From SCTG01 sp964384595 (GTDB lineage Bacteria; Nitrospirota; Nitrospiria; Nitrospirales; NS-4), in the NCBI GenBank assembly GCA_964384595.1, contig CAYLLY010000106.1, positions 1-7,082 of the forward strand: DNA of 7,082 nt, in the 5' to 3' direction. Made by a program: the position numbers and the translations under genes. Positions 6,971 through 7,082 of the stretch are shown piece by piece (position 1 is the stretch's first letter; the number at the start of each line of letters is the position of its first letter). The notes beneath the pieces are model-generated. The model was not told the DNA's origin. It saw only the letters and a program-made list of their open reading frames with translations, and searched no databases.

Positions 6971-7082
6971 ATGACGAACCGTGTGCGTGAAATCCTGAGC
7001 TGGTACGGCGCCGACAACGCCGGCGTCAAGACGAACCTGGCCCGCATCCTGAACCACGGCACGCTGAAGGGCACCGGCAAGT
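6971..7082 (+). CDS. fbaB: Class I fructose-bisphosphate aldolase (FbaB/DhnA type), 5' part
   Basis: The first 37 codons (plus one base) are present and the gene continues beyond the window. The product begins MTNRVREILSWYG and includes NLARILNHGTLKGTGK (22-37), the segment that in DhnA-type aldolases comes just before the (L)ILPVDQG strand. The catalytic Schiff-base lysine is outside the window. It would cleave or form fructose 1,6-bisphosphate, acting directly before FBPase in the gluconeogenic direction. GGAGG (6961-6965) lies five bases before the ATG, a good ribosome site directly following array C. Recognition rests on a short N-terminus and could shift to a close aldolase paralogue. 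Confidence 0.85.
   Translation, partial: MTNRVREILSWYGADNAGVKTNLARILNHGTLKGTGK

Overview
The window is a GC-rich bacterial chromosome segment. Almost every gene lies on the + strand and gaps are short. The organism is very probably Gram-negative, because it carries a KDO-pathway arabinose-5-phosphate isomerase, and KDO is a lipopolysaccharide/capsule sugar. Base composition, the four-helix-bundle S23-type gene and the intergenic heptamer arrays remind me of Nitrospirota or deltaproteobacteria-like genomes. That placement is an impression, not a demonstration.

Layout: bases 1-250 hold no gene I can identify, but they contain nested complementary arms that could be a structured RNA or an old element end. 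A small HicA/HicB-type toxin-antitoxin pair follows (256-703). Its antitoxin stop codon abuts the start of kpsF/kdsD (704-1669), which overlaps a bifunctional GDP-mannose/mannose-6-phosphate gene (1666-3129). An AT-richer S23/four-helix-bundle gene (3176-3586) is then inserted between two arrays of a degenerate 7-bp repeat in opposite orientations. Next come phosphomannomutase/phosphoglucomutase (3610-4977), a perfect 13-bp-arm palindrome (4980-5007), a DUF3108-type exported protein (5017-5820), class I fructose-1,6-bisphosphatase with its own likely promoter (5882-6886), a third heptamer array (6892-6961), and the first 37 codons of a class I (FbaB/DhnA-type) fructose-bisphosphate aldolase that runs off the right edge.

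Metabolic logic: aldolase and FBPase make fructose 6-phosphate. The isomerase domain of the bifunctional enzyme converts it to mannose 6-phosphate, the mutase to mannose 1-phosphate, and the guanylyltransferase domain to GDP-mannose. KpsF draws ribulose 5-phosphate into arabinose 5-phosphate for KDO. The block therefore supplies sugar precursors for surface glycans.

The most unusual feature is the heptamer system. Two arrays flank the S23 gene as near-perfect inverted repeats. They supply the last codons and stop of the gene upstream, the last codons and stop of S23 itself, and the sequence directly abutting the downstream start codon. A third array 3.3 kb away has the same two halves joined head to head with no gene between them, which looks like an unoccupied version of the same structure.
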